Below are positions 8,801 to 16,927 of a stretch of 50,305 nt of DNA, piece after piece. Under the pieces are notes generated by a model. It was not told the origin of the DNA. It did not search any database and saw nothing but the letters and a program-made list of their open reading frames with translations. Both the position numbers and the translations under genes were made by a program. Source of the stretch: Comamonas phosphati (GTDB taxonomy: Bacteria; Pseudomonadota; Gammaproteobacteria; Burkholderiales; Burkholderiaceae_C); NCBI RefSeq assembly GCF_014637085.1, contig NZ_BMEU01000026.1, forward strand, positions 1 through 50,305, read 5' to 3'. The first letter of the stretch is position 1. Every line of letters starts with the position of its first letter.

Positions 8801-8872
8801 GGCTGCCCCAAGGCAATCAGGCGGTCCTCCTGGGGGGCTGCGGGCTACATGTAGCGAGCAAGCGTGGGGGCC
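8801..8872 (-). repeat. Family B intergenic repeat, copy 1
   Basis: Minus-strand reading runs from GGCCCCCACGCT through GTAGCC, GCAGCCCCCC and TTGCCTTGGGGC to a final GCC. It closely matches the copy at 42479-42549. It lies between the rsmG terminator and parA. Confidence 0.72.
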
Positions 8873-8995
8873 TTTTTACACACTGTGATGCGCGGCATCC
8901 ATGCCGCGATCATGCGTTCGCAACGCCTCTCGCATAAACTGCACGTTTTCATCGGTTGTGGCGCCGCTGCTCACGACATCGCAAAGAAAAATCTC

Positions 8996-9737
8996 ATGGC
9001 CAAAATCTTCTGTGTAGCCAATCAAAAAGGTGGCGTGGGCAAGACCACCACCGCCGTCAATCTTGCCGCGGGCCTGGCGAGGGTCGGTCAGCGGGTGCTG
9101 CACCATGGGTTCGGGCGTGGACAAGCGGGCACTGGAGCTGTCGGTCTACGACGTGCTGCTGGAAAACAGCAGCATCAAGGAAGCGGCGGTGAATTCCGAG
9201 CAGGTGGGCTACCACGTGCTGGGCGCCAACCGCGAGCTGTCGGGTGCCGAGATCGAGCTGGTGACACTGGAGCACCGCAACGAGCGGCTCAAGAATGCGC
9301 TCAGGGCCGTGGATGCCGACTATGACTTCGTGCTGGTCGACTGCCCGCCGTCGCTGTCCATGCTCACGCTCAACGGCCTGTGCGCGGCCCATGGCGTCAT
9401 CGTGCCCATGCAGTGCGAGTACTTCGCGCTCGAAGGCCTGACCGATCTGGTCAACACCATCAAGCAGGTGCATGCCAACATGAATCCGGATCTGCAGATC
9501 ATCGGCCTGCTGCGCGTGATGTTCGATCCGCGCACCACGCTGCAGCAGCAGGTCAGCGACCAGCTCAAGGAGCATTTCGGCGACAAGGTGTTCGACACCG
9601 TGATTCCGCGCAATGTGCGCCTGGCCGAGGCTCCGAGCTACGGCCTGCCCGGTGTCGTCTTCGATGCCGCGGCCAAGGGCAGCAAGGCCTTCATCGAGTT
9701 CGCCGAAGAGATGGTGCTCCGCATCAAGAAGATGTGA
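8996..9737 (+). pseudogene. parA: Chromosome partitioning ATPase ParA, frameshifted by an internal deletion
   Basis: The first 35 codons are normal Par[21 protein letters not shown] contains the deviant Walker A motif (KGGVGKTT). After VGQRVL at about base 9100 the frame breaks. The second frame, from ACC-ATG-GGT at 9102, carries the remaining 211 residues intact, including [20 protein letters not shown], the Walker B-like FVLVDCPPSLSMLTLNGL and the C-terminal VIPRNVRLAEAPSYG. In relatives the missing piece is ten codons reading about MVDLDPQGNA. One base stands in its place, a net loss of 29 bases that removes the conserved D-x-DPQGN motif as well as the frame. With the gap filled the protein would be 256 residues, the usual length. 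Real mutation and assembly error are both possible. An ATG at 9105 could start a 210-residue remnant without the nucleotide-binding loop. Confidence 0.9.
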
Positions 9738-9753
9738 CGTTTCACGTGAAACA
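9738..9753. other. parS: parS-like site 6 (abutting the parA stop)
   Basis: CGTTTCACGTGAAACA matches the consensus at 15 of 16 positions and starts at the base after the parA TGA. It falls in the short gap before the hydrolase gene, so ParB bound here could also affect expression of the downstream genes. Confidence 0.86.
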
Positions 9754-9767
9754 GTTTGACGAGGCAG

Positions 9768-10370
9768 ATGCAGAGAGCGCAAGCAGCTATGGAATCTGAA
9801 GCATTGCAGGCTGGGGACGTCTGGCTGCTGCCCGGCTGGCAGAACTCGGATGCCGGCCACTGGCAAAGCCGCTGGCAGGCCCTGTACGGCTACCGGCGGC
9901 TGGAGCAGCATGACTGGCTGCGGCCGTTGCGCGGGGACTGGAGCATACGGCTGCAGGAAACCGTGCTGGATGCGTCGCGGCCCGTGGTGCTGGTGGCGCA
10001 CAGCCTGGGCTGCATCCTGGTGGCCTGGTGGGCTGCCCATGCGGCCGCCAGCAACGCGAAACTGGCCCGCAAGGTGGCCGGTGCGCTGCTGGTCGCTCCG
10101 GGCGATACCGAGCAGGACAATCTGCGTGCCATGCTGCCGGGTTGGTCGCCGGTGATGATGCAGGCCATGCCGTTTCCCTCCATCGTGGTTGGCAGCGAGA
10201 ACGATCCGAATTGCAGGCTGGCGCGCGCCCGGGCCATGGCCCATGCCTGGGGCAGCGATTTCGTGAACGCTGGCGCTGCTGGCCATATCAACACGGCCAG
10301 CGGATTGGGTAACTGGGACAGCGGCCACGCGCTGCTGCAAACCCTTCAAGGAAAGAACAAGCCATGGTGA
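9768..10370 (+). CDS. RBBP9/YdeN-family serine hydrolase
   Basis: A 200-residue small alpha/beta hydrolase. LLPGWQNSDAGHWQSRW is the P-G-x-x-x-S-x-x-x-H-W signature of the RBBP9/YdeN (DUF1749-like) group. The catalytic triad can be read as Ser in VAHSLGC, Asp in GSENDP and His in AGHIN. The substrate is unknown. Two ATGs are possible: 9768 (GAGG three bases before it, used here) and 9789. The gene sits between parA and parB, and its TGA overlaps the first codons of parB (ATGGTGA), so it is translated with parB. A parS site lies directly upstream. Confidence 0.85.
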   Translation: MQRAQAAMESEALQAGDVWLLPGWQNSDAGHWQSRWQALYGYRRLEQHDWLRPLRGDWSIRLQETVLDASRPVVLVAHSLGCILVAWWAAHAAASNAKLARKVAGALLVAPGDTEQDNLRAMLPGWSPVMMQAMPFPSIVVGSENDPNCRLARARAMAHAWGSDFVNAGAAGHINTASGLGNWDSGHALLQTLQGKNKPW

Positions 10371-11293
10371 CAAAGAAACCCAAGGGGCTGGGACGCGGCC
10401 TGGAAGCATTGCTGGGCCCCAAGGTCAGCGACAAGGCCGAGGGGGCGCCGGGCGCCACTTCGGCCGGCGTGCCGGCCAGCCTGGCGCTGGATGTGATGGT
10501 GCCCGGCCAGTACCAGCCGCGCACGCGCATGGACGAGGGCGCGCTGTACGAACTGGCCGAAAGCATCAAGGCCCAGGGCATCATGCAGCCCATTCTGGTG
10601 CGCAAGCTCAGCAAGGGCGAGCACAGCGGCAAGTACGAGATCATTGCCGGCGAGCGGCGCTTTCGCGCTTCGCGCCTGGCAGGCCTGGCCGAGGTGCCGG
10701 TGCTGGTGCGCGACGTGCCCGACGAGGCCGCCGCCGCCATGGCGCTGATCGAGAACATCCAGCGCGAGGACCTCAATCCGCTGGAAGAGGCGCACGGCCT
10801 GTCGCGCCTGGTCAAGGAGTTCGGCCTGACGCACGAGCAGGCCGCCCAGGCCGTGGGCCGCTCGCGCAGCGCCGCCACCAATCTGCTGCGCCTGCTGAAC
10901 CTGGCCGAACCGGTGCAGACCATGCTCATGGCCGGCGATATCGACATGGGCCATGCGCGCGCCTTGCTCACGCTGGACCGCGCCACGCAGATCACGGCGG
11001 GCAACCAGATCGCGGCCAAGAAGCTCTCGGTGCGCGAGGCCGAATCCCTGGTCAAGAAGATCGGCGCCGAGTTCAGCCTGACGCGCCAGAAGGCCAAGAA
11101 GGACGTCAAGTCGCGCGATGTCAAGCGCATCGAGGAAGAACTGTCGGACCTGCTGATGGCCGACGTGGAGGTCCGCGTCAAGAAGAGCGTGCGTCGCGGC
11201 GGCAAGGTGCAGGATGTGGGCGAGGTCGCCATCCAGTTCGGTTCGCTGGAAGCGCTCAACGGCATCATCGAGCGCTTGCGCGCCGAAGGCTGA
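10364..11293 (+). CDS. parB: Chromosome partitioning protein ParB
   Basis: A 309-residue parS-binding CTPase clamp. The N-terminal KKPKGLGRGLEALLG contains the short basic L-G-R-G-L segment that stimulates ParA ATPase. The CTP-binding domain shows YQPRTRMDE, GIMQPILVR, IIAGERRFRASRLAGL (the GERR motif) and ENIQREDLNPLEEA. The HTH domain includes LTHEQAAQAVGRSRSAATNLLRLL. The C-terminal dimerisation domain is about residues 255-309. The sequence is complete and looks functional, in contrast to parA. The start overlaps the hydrolase gene by seven bases. Confidence 0.95.
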   Translation: MVTKKPKGLGRGLEALLGPKVSDKAEGAPGATSAGVPASLALDVMVPGQYQPRTRMDEGALYELAESIKAQGIMQPILVRKLSKGEHSGKYEIIAGERRFRASRLAGLAEVPVLVRDVPDEAAAAMALIENIQREDLNPLEEAHGLSRLVKEFGLTHEQAAQAVGRSRSAATNLLRLLNLAEPVQTMLMAGDIDMGHARALLTLDRATQITAGNQIAAKKLSVREAESLVKKIGAEFSLTRQKAKKDVKSRDVKRIEEELSDLLMADVEVRVKKSVRRGGKVQDVGEVAIQFGSLEALNGIIERLRAEG

Positions 11294-11330
11294 CCCGGCT
11301 TAGTCGGCTCCCCCATCTCCCATATCCCGT

Positions 11331-12101
11331 TTGTTCGCCGTGAATTTCTGGCCCCTGCCTGCCTTGTTGACCTGGGCTGCCGCCTGGGCCGTGTACGCGC
11401 TTGGCAGCAAGTCCCTGCCCTGGTGGCTGGCCTTTGTGCTGGCCGGCGCGTTGGGCTGCCTGGCCAGCCTCGGGGGCCGCACCTGGTGGCGTCGGGTCAT
11501 GATCGCGGGCGGCTTTCCGCTGTCCTTCGTCGCGCTGTCGGCCAGCGTGCTGCCGGGCTGGGCCTGGCTGCTGCCGCTGGGATTGCTGCTGCTGGTCTAT
11601 CCGCTCAATGCCTGGCGCGATGCGCCGGTCTTTCCCACGCCTTTGCATGCGCTGGATGGCCTGGCCGAAACGATTGCGCTGCCGCCGCGCGCCGCGGTGC
11701 TCGATGCCGGCTGCGGCATGGGCGACGGCCTCAAGGCCTTGCGCCAGGCTTTTCCGCAGGCCCGGCTCCACGGCCTGGAGTGGAGCTGGCCGCTGCGCTG
11801 GCTGTGCGCGCTGCGCTGCCCCTGGGCGCGCGTGCGCCGCGCCGATATCTGGCTGGCCGACTGGAGCGGCTACCAGCTGGTGTACCTGTTCCAGCGGCCC
11901 GAGAGCATGGGCCGCGCGGCCGTCAAGGCCGCCACCGAAATGCAGCCCGGCAGCTGGCTGGTGAGTCTGGATTTCGCCTTGCCCGGCGTGGGGCCGAGCT
12001 TTGAGCTGCCCGGCGTGGGGCGCCATCGGGTATGGGTATACGCCATGCCGCTGGGCGGGCCCGACGAGGGCTTGCAGGCGCCCGGACCCCACCGGCCCTG
12101 A
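11331..12101 (+). CDS. Membrane-anchored class I SAM-dependent methyltransferase
   Basis: About 256 residues. The N-terminal third holds three to four hydrophobic segments, among them LLTWAAAWAVYAL, WWLAFVLAGALGCLASL and LLPLGLLLLVYPL. A methyltransferase domain follows, with the SAM-binding motif I VLDAGCGMGDGLKALRQAFP and the acidic RLHGLEW strand. The substrate is unknown. No good ribosome site is visible; TTG at 11331 and GTG at 11340 are both possible starts. It follows parB by 37 bases and converges with the AraC gene. Confidence 0.72.
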   Translation: MFAVNFWPLPALLTWAAAWAVYALGSKSLPWWLAFVLAGALGCLASLGGRTWWRRVMIAGGFPLSFVALSASVLPGWAWLLPLGLLLLVYPLNAWRDAPVFPTPLHALDGLAETIALPPRAAVLDAGCGMGDGLKALRQAFPQARLHGLEWSWPLRWLCALRCPWARVRRADIWLADWSGYQLVYLFQRPESMGRAAVKAATEMQPGSWLVSLDFALPGVGPSFELPGVGRHRVWVYAMPLGGPDEGLQAPGPHRP

Positions 12102-12109
12102 TGCGCGGC

Positions 12110-13000
12110 CTAGGCGTCCCGCAGCGCGCCGCTGTGCATGCCGAAGAAGCGTGCCGGCGGCATGCCCACCGTGCGGCGCACCATGGCGCTGAAGGCGCTG
12201 GGGCTGTAGTCCAGCTCGGCGGCAATGCGTTGAATGGGCCAGTCGCGCGCGGCCAGGCTCACGGCATGGGCCAGCACCACCTGCTGGCGCCAGTGGGTGA
12301 AGGTGCATTCGAGCTCCTGGCGGAACAGGCGCGCCACGGTGCGCGGGCTGGCGCCGGTGTCGCGCGCCCAGTCCTCCAGCGTCACATGGCGGGTCGGGTC
12401 GGCCAGCACGGCCTCGCACAGCAGGCGCAGGCGCTTGTCCTGGGGCAGGCCCACGCCCAGCTGCACGGCGCTGGCGCGGCGCAGCTCGTCCAGCAGCAGG
12501 GCGCTCAGATGCCGCTCGCGCGTGCGCTCCTGGACCGACAGGTGCAGGCTGTCGTCGGGCAGCGTGGGCAGCTCGCGCACCACGGCGCGCAGCAGGTCCG
12601 AGGCGTTGAGCACGCGGCACTGGCGCCAGGCGGCCTCCTCGGCGCGCCCTACGCAGGGCCCGCAGCGGCCTGCGGGTTGGTGGAAGTACACGGTGCGCAG
12701 ATCGGCGCTTTCCACCACCGTCACTGCGTGCTCTACGCCGGGCGGCACCCACAGCGCGCGCGATGGCGGCACGATGTAGGTGCCCTGGGCCACGGTCAGG
12801 CGTATGGTGCCCGTGATCGAGATCGCCAGCTGCGCCCAGGGGTGGCGGTGCGGCCTGACCTGGGTGTCGGCTGCCAGCCAGCGGCACTTGGCGCGCACCG
12901 GCCTCAGCGGCGTGGGGACGAACAGGTGCGGGGTCAGCGTCTCCACATAGTTGGAGGCTTTGCCCGCACGCAGCGGTGCGGTGAAATCGGTGCTTGGCAT
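12110..13000 (-). CDS. AraC-family transcriptional regulator
   Basis: A 296-residue regulator. The N-terminal cupin-like sensor domain (about 30-120) has the HRHPWAQLAISITGTI and YIVPPSRALWVPPGVEH motifs of the subgroup with an AraC-type arabinose-binding domain. The C-terminal double HTH (about 195-290) includes LEDWARDTGASPRTVARLFR and IQRIAAELDYSPSAFSAMVR, then GMPPARFF. It is divergent from the MFS carrier with only 65 bases between the starts, so that carrier is the likely target. The inducer is unknown. Confidence 0.9.
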   Translation of the reverse strand: MPSTDFTAPLRAGKASNYVETLTPHLFVPTPLRPVRAKCRWLAADTQVRPHRHPWAQLAISITGTIRLTVAQGTYIVPPSRALWVPPGVEHAVTVVESADLRTVYFHQPAGRCGPCVGRAEEAAWRQCRVLNASDLLRAVVRELPTLPDDSLHLSVQERTRERHLSALLLDELRRASAVQLGVGLPQDKRLRLLCEAVLADPTRHVTLEDWARDTGASPRTVARLFRQELECTFTHWRQQVVLAHAVSLAARDWPIQRIAAELDYSPSAFSAMVRRTVGMPPARFFGMHSGALRDA

Positions 13001-13065
13001 GTTTGCGACAGAAGTTGGCAGACTATCGCATACAAGACGCCAGCTTGCTGCCTAAGATCCGTACC

Positions 13066-14346
13066 ATGAACCGCTCTGCCTCCACTCCCGACCACCCACC
13101 GGCGACCGACACGCTGCGCAGCGATGCGCGCACCATAGGCCTGATCGGCCTGGCCCACGGCTCCTCGCACTTCTTCCACCTGCTGCTGCCGCCGCTGTTC
13201 CCGTGGCTGATCCAGGATTTCGGCTACAGCTATGCCGAGCTCAGCGTGCTGGTGTCGCTGTTCTTCGTGGTCTCGGGCACGGGACAGGCCATGGCGGGCT
13301 TTGCGGTGGACCGCTTCGGCGCACGGCCGATTCTGTTTGCCGCGCTCGGCAGTTTTGCCGTGGCCGGCCTGATCGCCAGCATGGCACAGGGCTACGCCAT
13401 GCTGCTGGCCGCGGCCTTCTTCGCGGGCTTGGGCAATGCGCCGTTCCATCCCGTGGACTTCACCATTCTCAACAAGCGGGTCTCGCCGCAGCGCATAGGT
13501 CATGCCTTCTCGGTGCACGGCCTCTCGGGCAACCTCGGCTGGGCGCTGGCGCCGGTGTTCATGGCCGGCATTACCTCGGCCACGGGTTCGTGGCGCACGG
13601 CCTGCTTCTGCGGCGCTCTGTGGGCGGCCGTGGTGCTGACCGTCATGGTGCTCAACCGCGAGGCGCTCGACGACCGCGCGGAATCCGCCGGCGCCGCCAC
13701 GGCCAAGCCTGCGCCCCATGCCGCGGCAGCGCCCAGGGAGCACCCGATGGCCTTCATGAAGCTGCCTTCGGTGTGGCTGTGCTTTTCGTTCTTCTTCTGG
13801 AGCACCTGCGCGCTCAGCGCCATCCAGAGCTTTGCCAGCCCCGCCATGCAGGCCATGTACGGGCTGCCGCTGAGCGTGACGGCGTTCGTCGTCACGGGCT
13901 ATATGCTGTGCGGGGCCGCGGGCATGCTGGTGGGCGGTTTCCTGGTGGGGCGCGTGCAGCGCCTGGAGAAGGTGATCTCCATCTGCATGATGGGCTCGGG
14001 CATTCTGCTGTTCATCGTCGGCACGGGCTGGCTGCCCGGCCTGGGCGCCGTGGCCGCGGCGTCCATCGCCGGCCTGGGCACGGGCCTGGCCGGCCCTTCG
14101 CGCGACATGCTGATCAAGCGCGCCGCACCGCCCGGCGCCACGGGCCGCGTGTACGGCATGGTGTATTCGGGGCTGGATCTGGGCTTTTGCCTGGCAGCGC
14201 CGGTGTTCGGCTGGATGCTCGACCACCAGATGCACAGCAACGTGTTCTACGGCGCAGCCATCACGCTGGTGCTCAGCGTGGTGTCCGCCGTCATCGTGGG
14301 CGATGGCGTGAGCAAGAAGAGCCGCTCGGCACTGGCCGCGGGATAG
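13066..14346 (+). CDS. Major facilitator superfamily transporter
   Basis: A 426-residue inner-membrane carrier with about 12 hydrophobic segments. The loop 2-3 signature reads GFAVDRFGARPILFAALG, and the HGLSGNLGWALAPVFMAGI segment follows in the N-half. A charged, Ala/Pro-rich central loop (about 200-225) separates the halves. The overall pattern resembles the NarK/fosmidomycin-resistance-like group of MFS exporters, but the substrate cannot be assigned. It is divergent from the AraC regulator, which probably controls it. A strong terminator follows 21 bases after the stop. Confidence 0.86.
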   Translation: MNRSASTPDHPPATDTLRSDARTIGLIGLAHGSSHFFHLLLPPLFPWLIQDFGYSYAELSVLVSLFFVVSGTGQAMAGFAVDRFGARPILFAALGSFAVAGLIASMAQGYAMLLAAAFFAGLGNAPFHPVDFTILNKRVSPQRIGHAFSVHGLSGNLGWALAPVFMAGITSATGSWRTACFCGALWAAVVLTVMVLNREALDDRAESAGAATAKPAPHAAAAPREHPMAFMKLPSVWLCFSFFFWSTCALSAIQSFASPAMQAMYGLPLSVTAFVVTGYMLCGAAGMLVGGFLVGRVQRLEKVISICMMGSGILLFIVGTGWLPGLGAVAAASIAGLGTGLAGPSRDMLIKRAAPPGATGRVYGMVYSGLDLGFCLAAPVFGWMLDHQMHSNVFYGAAITLVLSVVSAVIVGDGVSKKSRSALAAG

Positions 14347-14367
14347 GGTTTGGTGCCTGCCGGCTGC

Positions 14368-14399
14368 AAAGCCCCCGGATGGACTCCGGGGGCTTTTTT
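14368..14399 (+). terminator. Rho-independent terminator after the MFS gene
   Basis: GCCCCCGGA (14371-14379) pairs perfectly with TCCGGGGGC (14385-14393) around a 5-base loop, followed by six Ts. An A-tract precedes the stem. Confidence 0.93.
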
Positions 14400-14566
14400 A
14401 TCGCGTGTTGACGCGATGCCTGGTGGTGAATTGTTCGCGTTGCCCCTTGTCGCCTTGGGGCGCAAGCGGGGACGGAGCGCTGCTAAGCTGGCGCGTTTTC
14501 GAGGCACAGTCGCGCCATGCCTGCCGGCATGCTCACGCGGCGGCTCGCAACCCCAGGAGACAAGCC

Positions 14567-15868
14567 ATGGCAGGCACCACCCGTCGCGCGGCCCATGCCG
14601 CCGCAACCCTGTTGCGCATTTCGCCGCTGGCCCTGGCCCTGCTGCTGGGCTCGGCCCAGGCCGCCCCGCAGGCGCCGGTGCTGGAGCAGGCCCGGAAGGA
14701 GCAGCAGCCGCTGCTCGACACCTTGCGCGACCTGGTGCACATCGAGTCCGGCAGCAAGGACGTGGAAGGCGTGAAGAAGATCGCCGACTACGTGGCCGGC
14801 AAGCTGCGCGCCCAGGGCGGCAAGGTGGAGGTGATGCAGCCTGCCGACGTCTACCGCCTGGGCGACACGCCCGAGCAGATCGGCCCCATGGTGCATGCCG
14901 AGTTCCAGGGCAAGGGCACGAGCCGCATCATGCTGATCGCGCACATGGACACGGTGTACCTGCCCGGCATGCTCAAGGACCAGCCGTTCCGCATCGATGG
15001 CGACAGGGCCTACGGCCTGGGCATTGCCGACGACAAGCAGGGCGTGGCCCTGATCCTGCACACGGTGGAGCTGCTGAAGAAGCGCGGCTTTGACGACTAC
15101 GGCACGCTCACGGTGCTGATCAACGGCGACGAGGAAATCAGCTCGCCCGGCGCGCGCAGCGCCATCACGCGCCTGGGCGCCGAGCAGGATGCCGTGTTCT
15201 CGTTCGAGGGCGGCGGCACCGACGGCGGTCTGCGCCTGGCCACCAGCGGCATCGGTGCCGCCTACCTCAAGGTGCAGGGCAGGGCCTCGCACGCAGGCGC
15301 CAAGCCCGAGGATGGCGTGAATGCGCTCTATGAGCTGTCGCACCAGCTGCTGCAGATGCAGGATCTGTCCAGGCCGCAGGAAGGGCTCAAGCTCAACTGG
15401 ACCGTGGCCAAGGCCGGTACCAACCGCAACGTGATCCCCGCCGAAGCCACGGCCCAGGCCGATGCGCGCGCGCTGCGCGTGGCCGACTTCTCGGAGCTGG
15501 AGAAAGCCATGCAGGCCAAGGTGGGCCGCAAGCTGCTCGATGCCAGCCAGGTGGAGCTCAAGTTCGAGGTGCGCCGCCCGCCGCTGGAAGCCAGCGAGGC
15601 CGCGCGCAAGCTGGCCAGGCATGCGCAAGGCATTTACGGCGACGAGCTGAAGCTGCCCATGAAGGTCGCGGACAAGGCCACGGGCGGCGGCACCGATGCG
15701 GCCTTCGCGGCCCTCAAGGCCAGGGGCGCAGTGATCGAGGGCTTTGGCCTCAGCGGCCATGGCGCCCACTCCAACAACGCCGAATACGTGCAGGTCAACA
15801 CCATCGCGCCGCGCCTGTACCTGGCCGTGCGCATGATCGAAGACCTGTCGCGCGGCGCCGTCAAATGA
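14567..15868 (+). CDS. Secreted M20 family metallopeptidase (glutamate carboxypeptidase type)
   Basis: A 433-residue zinc hydrolase of the CPG2/ArgE/DapE superfamily. The signal peptide has Arg near the start, a core LALALLLGS and a cleavage site after AQA at about residue 32, so the enzyme should be periplasmic. Zinc ligands and catalytic residues are readable: His126 and Asp128 in IAHMDTVY, Asp155/156 in GIADDKQG, Glu189/190 in NGDEEISSPG, and a late His in GHGAHSNNAEY. The dimerisation 'lid' domain holds GRASHAGAKPEDGVNA. It would release C-terminal glutamate or similar residues from peptides or folates. CAGGAGA precedes the ATG. Confidence 0.9.
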   Translation: MAGTTRRAAHAAATLLRISPLALALLLGSAQAAPQAPVLEQARKEQQPLLDTLRDLVHIESGSKDVEGVKKIADYVAGKLRAQGGKVEVMQPADVYRLGDTPEQIGPMVHAEFQGKGTSRIMLIAHMDTVYLPGMLKDQPFRIDGDRAYGLGIADDKQGVALILHTVELLKKRGFDDYGTLTVLINGDEEISSPGARSAITRLGAEQDAVFSFEGGGTDGGLRLATSGIGAAYLKVQGRASHAGAKPEDGVNALYELSHQLLQMQDLSRPQEGLKLNWTVAKAGTNRNVIPAEATAQADARALRVADFSELEKAMQAKVGRKLLDASQVELKFEVRRPPLEASEAARKLARHAQGIYGDELKLPMKVADKATGGGTDAAFAALKARGAVIEGFGLSGHGAHSNNAEYVQVNTIAPRLYLAVRMIEDLSRGAVK

Positions 15869-16093
15869 GTCTTTGCAAACAACGTAGCTGATTGCGCTTG
15901 TCCATTCCCGATCTTGAAGGGATGGCGCGTGGAAAGCAGGAAGGAACTGGCGTTGTCTGCTCCTTTTTTTGAGTGCCGAGCACGAAGTATGGCGGGCAAG
16001 CGAAATTTTTACCGTCCTCTGTCATCTAATGAACAGACTGCAGCTTGCCAAGTCTCTACATTGCGGGCAGACCTTCAGCAAAGGAGACACCCC

Positions 16094-16873
16094 ATGAGCC
16101 AACCCCTGCCGGCTTCGGCCGACCTCCCCTGCGTGCAGCATCTGGTCAGCCCCGAGGAGTGGCAGCTGCGCGTCGATCTGGCCGCCTGCTACCGGCTGGT
16201 GGCGCTCTACGGCTGGAGCGATCTGGTCTTCACCCACGTCAGCGCGCGCCTGCCGGGGCCGGACCATCACTTCCTCATCAACCCCTACGGGCTGATGTTC
16301 GACGAGATCACGGCCTCGTCGCTGGTCAAGGTGGACATGCAGTGCAACAAGCTCATGGACTCGCCGTTTCCCGTCAACCCCGCGGGCTTCGTCATCCACA
16401 GCGCCGTGCACGAGGCGCGCGAGGACGTGCAGTGCGTGATTCACACGCATACGCGCGCCGGCGTGGCCGTGAGCGCACAGAAGAACGGGGTACTCCCCAT
16501 CAGCCAGCAAAGCACTTTCGTGCTGGCCTCGCTGGCCTATCACGACTATGAGGGCGTGGCCTTCCGCCCCGACGAGAAGCCGCGCCTGCAGGCCGACATG
16601 GGCACGGCCAATTTCCTCATGCTGCGCAACCACGGCCTGCTGGCCTGCGGCCCCTCGATCGCCGATGCCTTCCTGGCCATGTACACCTTCGAGGCCGCCT
16701 GCAAGATCCAGATCGACGCACAGGCGGGCGGCGAACTCATCCAGGTCGATCCGCGCATCGTGCAGGGCGTGGCCGAAGCCATGCGGGTGCAGACTGGCGG
16801 CCTGGGCGGCCAGTTCGCCTGGCCCGCGCTGCTCAGAAAGCTGGACAAGACCGATCCCGGCTACCGCCGATGA
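16094..16873 (+). CDS. Class II aldolase/adducin family protein
   Basis: A 259-residue protein of the zinc-dependent class II aldolase/adducin domain family. Metal ligands are seen in VIHTHTRAG (His-x-His) and a later His in LRNHGLLACG. WSDLVFTHVSARLPG and FLINPYGLMFDEI form the phosphate-site strand region. Members include fuculose-phosphate aldolases and sugar-acid epimerases, but this long-N-terminus subgroup (HLVSPEEWQLRVDLAACYRL) is mostly uncharacterised. AAGGAGA lies upstream of the ATG. A 225-base gap before it holds no other gene. It converges with the FAD oxidoreductase gene. Confidence 0.88.
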   Translation: MSQPLPASADLPCVQHLVSPEEWQLRVDLAACYRLVALYGWSDLVFTHVSARLPGPDHHFLINPYGLMFDEITASSLVKVDMQCNKLMDSPFPVNPAGFVIHSAVHEAREDVQCVIHTHTRAGVAVSAQKNGVLPISQQSTFVLASLAYHDYEGVAFRPDEKPRLQADMGTANFLMLRNHGLLACGPSIADAFLAMYTFEAACKIQIDAQAGGELIQVDPRIVQGVAEAMRVQTGGLGGQFAWPALLRKLDKTDPGYRR

Positions 16874-16901
16874 AAAAAGAGCCTGGATTCCAGGCCCTTT
16901 T
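16872..16901. terminator. Bidirectional terminator between convergent genes
   Basis: GCCTGG-ATT-CCAGGC is flanked by an A-run on the left and CCTTTT on the right. It lies between the aldolase-family stop and the stop of the FAD-binding oxidoreductase. Confidence 0.72.
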
Positions 16902-16927
16902 GCTTGGCGGTGACCTGCAGAGTGCGC

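Noticed and set aside
15869-16093. Possible terminator or repeat remnant between the M20 peptidase and the aldolase gene
   Set aside because: AGCAG and CTGCT flank a T-run but are widely spaced, and the TAGCTGATTGCGCTTG stretch only faintly recalls known Comamonadaceae elements. The evidence is too weak to call.
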